Shown here: positions 62,520 through 64,000 of the stretch, piece after piece
How the letters are laid out: every line of letters starts with the position of its first letter
Numbering within the stretch: position 1 is the first letter of the stretch
NCBI RefSeq assembly: GCF_003473485.1
Contig: NC_053043.1
Location: 39,966,576-40,030,575, forward strand
DNA from: Medicago truncatula
Taxonomy: Eukaryota; Streptophyta; Magnoliopsida; Fabales; Fabaceae
Direction of reading: 5' to 3'
Length of the DNA: 64,000 nucleotides
Program-made: the position numbers and the translations under genes
Notes under the pieces: generated by a model
What the model was told of the DNA's origin: nothing
The model's input: only the letters and a program-made list of their open reading frames with translations
Database searches by the model: none

Positions 62520-64000
62520 AATATTAGAGGGCCACGTGGTATAGTCGTCCATACCAATCCACCGAACCTCGAACATATTAAAAGACATAGACATTCGTTC
62601 TTTATCGGGTCGGCATCTACCAATCGAGTTTGTTGCAAAGAAACAAAGTCACGAGTACAAGGGGTTGGATTCTCGATGCATTGTGGATCATGATGTCTAG
62701 TTTCCTCCTAATTGCATTGAAAAAATATGCTTGCATGAATTGTTTTTTGCGAGCCCATTCGTCTTTGCATTAATTAATTTGTTGATAATATATCTTCCTC
62801 GTTCACACTTCCATTTGCCAAATCAATACGATAACGATATCTGACTTTGGTGCAATACAAGAGATAAAATCATTATAAAGAAACAAAAATATACCATAAG
62901 AGATAAATTTTACAACTATCATCAACTCCTATGGTCGTGGTGCTTGCTTGATAGTATGACACAACTCTCAAATCAAATGCAACCACATATATGAAAGTGT
63001 GCATGTGTCGTATTCGATCAAATTGATAATAATGTCTTGTTTTGGTTAGTGAAACAGGAAATACAGTGGACCCAAGTATAATTTGTCTATATATGGTAGG
63101 CGTTTGGGGAAGATTATTATTAATCATTCATTATACGCTATCGCTTTTGACCGTATAACTATAAACTATAGTATCAAACATGCATCATGCATGTCACTTA
63201 TCACCCTGTTTATATATTTTTCAATGCAAGGGATTAGATTAGGAATGGCTTTCGTCGACATAACTTTACGTGTTTAAAAAACTTAATTGATACATACGGG
63301 TAGACTATCTAGAAGGAACTTAAACTGTTCACCTTATACTAAAAGTGCAATATATTTTATCAATGTTAATGCAAAAGAAGCATTTTGTTTTTAGGGGAAT
63401 GCAAAAGAAGCATTTTTATTTTGATGTTCAACAAAGTTATTATCTCTCAATTAACTTGATAAATGTTTGTATATGTTTTAATAATATTCATAGGAAAAAA
63501 TACTGCTAATGTTACTCTCATCAGAGTAATCTCAATATGATACTATATTAATGGACTAAGGAAAAGGATTGTATATTTAACTTGCATAGCACGGAATTAG
63601 CTCTTTAGCTTGCATAAAGAAAGTAAGAAACAGATCATGACTCTCTCCACTTGAAAAAAAAAACATTGAGAAAGTTTGTGGAGATCAACGATTAAGATCT
63701 CCACGTTATTTTCTCAAGTAAATTTTTTTAATAGAGAGGATACATATCCTAAAAAAGTAATGAAATCATATGGAAAAATTGTACATAGTTTGAGTGATTT
63801 GAGTTAAATGTTAAAGAAGTAGAAAGTTTTCAAAGATACATGTTCGAATTAACTTGGTGAAGGATAATGTATAGTAGCATAACTATATAGATCATTTGAT
63901 AGTTCAACTATATTTATTATTAAAAGACCAGTTTATGTCCTACCTAAATAATATACACACACTAAAACAACTAACTACTTATTATTAAAAGATCAGTTTT
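62520..64000. other. Intergenic to window end, no gene seen
   Basis: No supported gene. GCAAAAGAAGCATTTT is tandemly duplicated at about 63371 and 63402. TATTATTAAAAGA.CAGTTT occurs at about 63916 and 63979. The window ends in non-coding DNA. Confidence 0.4.

Overview
The window is AT-rich plant nuclear DNA, most likely from a papilionoid legume close to Medicago. The evidence is intron-containing plant genes (GT...AG, with exon phases that close exactly), orthologues of Arabidopsis THESEUS1 and AGD5/NEVERSHED, a two-gene Root_cap family cluster, and a dense load of legume-style MITEs, foldback MULEs, SINEs and retroelement scraps. The species call is an inference from overall character.

Layout. 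0.4-2.6 kb: a broken EF-1alpha-like gene on the minus strand that keeps its leader intron and one coding intron; its 3' flank recurs at 3.3-3.6 kb. 4.7-10.4 kb: gene-poor, with a TIR element, a snap-back MULE transposase fragment, a 168-bp tandem array, a SINE, a hAT element and a 1-kb foldback MULE. 11.3-13.8 kb: an intact intronless receptor kinase (THE1 orthologue). 14.6-15.9 and 18.85-20.2 kb: two nearly identical two-exon Root_cap genes, both minus. The second belongs to a segmental duplication that also carries a scrap of the THE1 kinase domain. Between the two copies sits an LTR-like remnant split by a piece of chloroplast DNA (rpoC1 3' end to rpoC2 5' end). 22.0-23.4 kb: a 1.4-kb MULE. 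23.5-26.0 kb: a four-exon gene for a 94-residue, probably mitochondrial, one-span membrane protein. 26-33.3 kb: a second duplication carrying that gene's last exon plus a small orphan gene, so there are two orphan paralogues, at 27.9 and 32.8 kb. The right-hand copy and the space between hold a PIF MITE with a matching empty site, copia gag debris and another foldback MULE. 35.55-38.19 kb: a six-exon minus-strand gene for a probable plastid membrane protein with a C-terminal zinc ribbon. 39.5-40.7 kb: a pentatricopeptide pseudogene. 44.2-49.3 kb: a repeat nest (Helitron end, PIF, hAT and LTR-like pieces). 49.6-53.6 kb: hAT, MULE, PIF and two LINE 3' remnants. 54.0-59.1 kb: an 11-exon ARF-GAP gene (AGD5/NEV type). 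59.4-64 kb: mostly non-coding, with a palindromic TIR element and a 59-bp minisatellite.

The genes do not form a pathway. THE1 (cell-wall sensing), the Root_cap proteins (secreted), the ARF-GAP (membrane traffic) and the organelle proteins are ordinary plant housekeeping or development genes. I saw no evidence of a novel multi-gene system. The window's main interest is its nested transposon record: many insertions can be delimited to the base by target-site duplications. Intergenic stretches were read by eye without alignment tools, so degenerate repeats were certainly missed.
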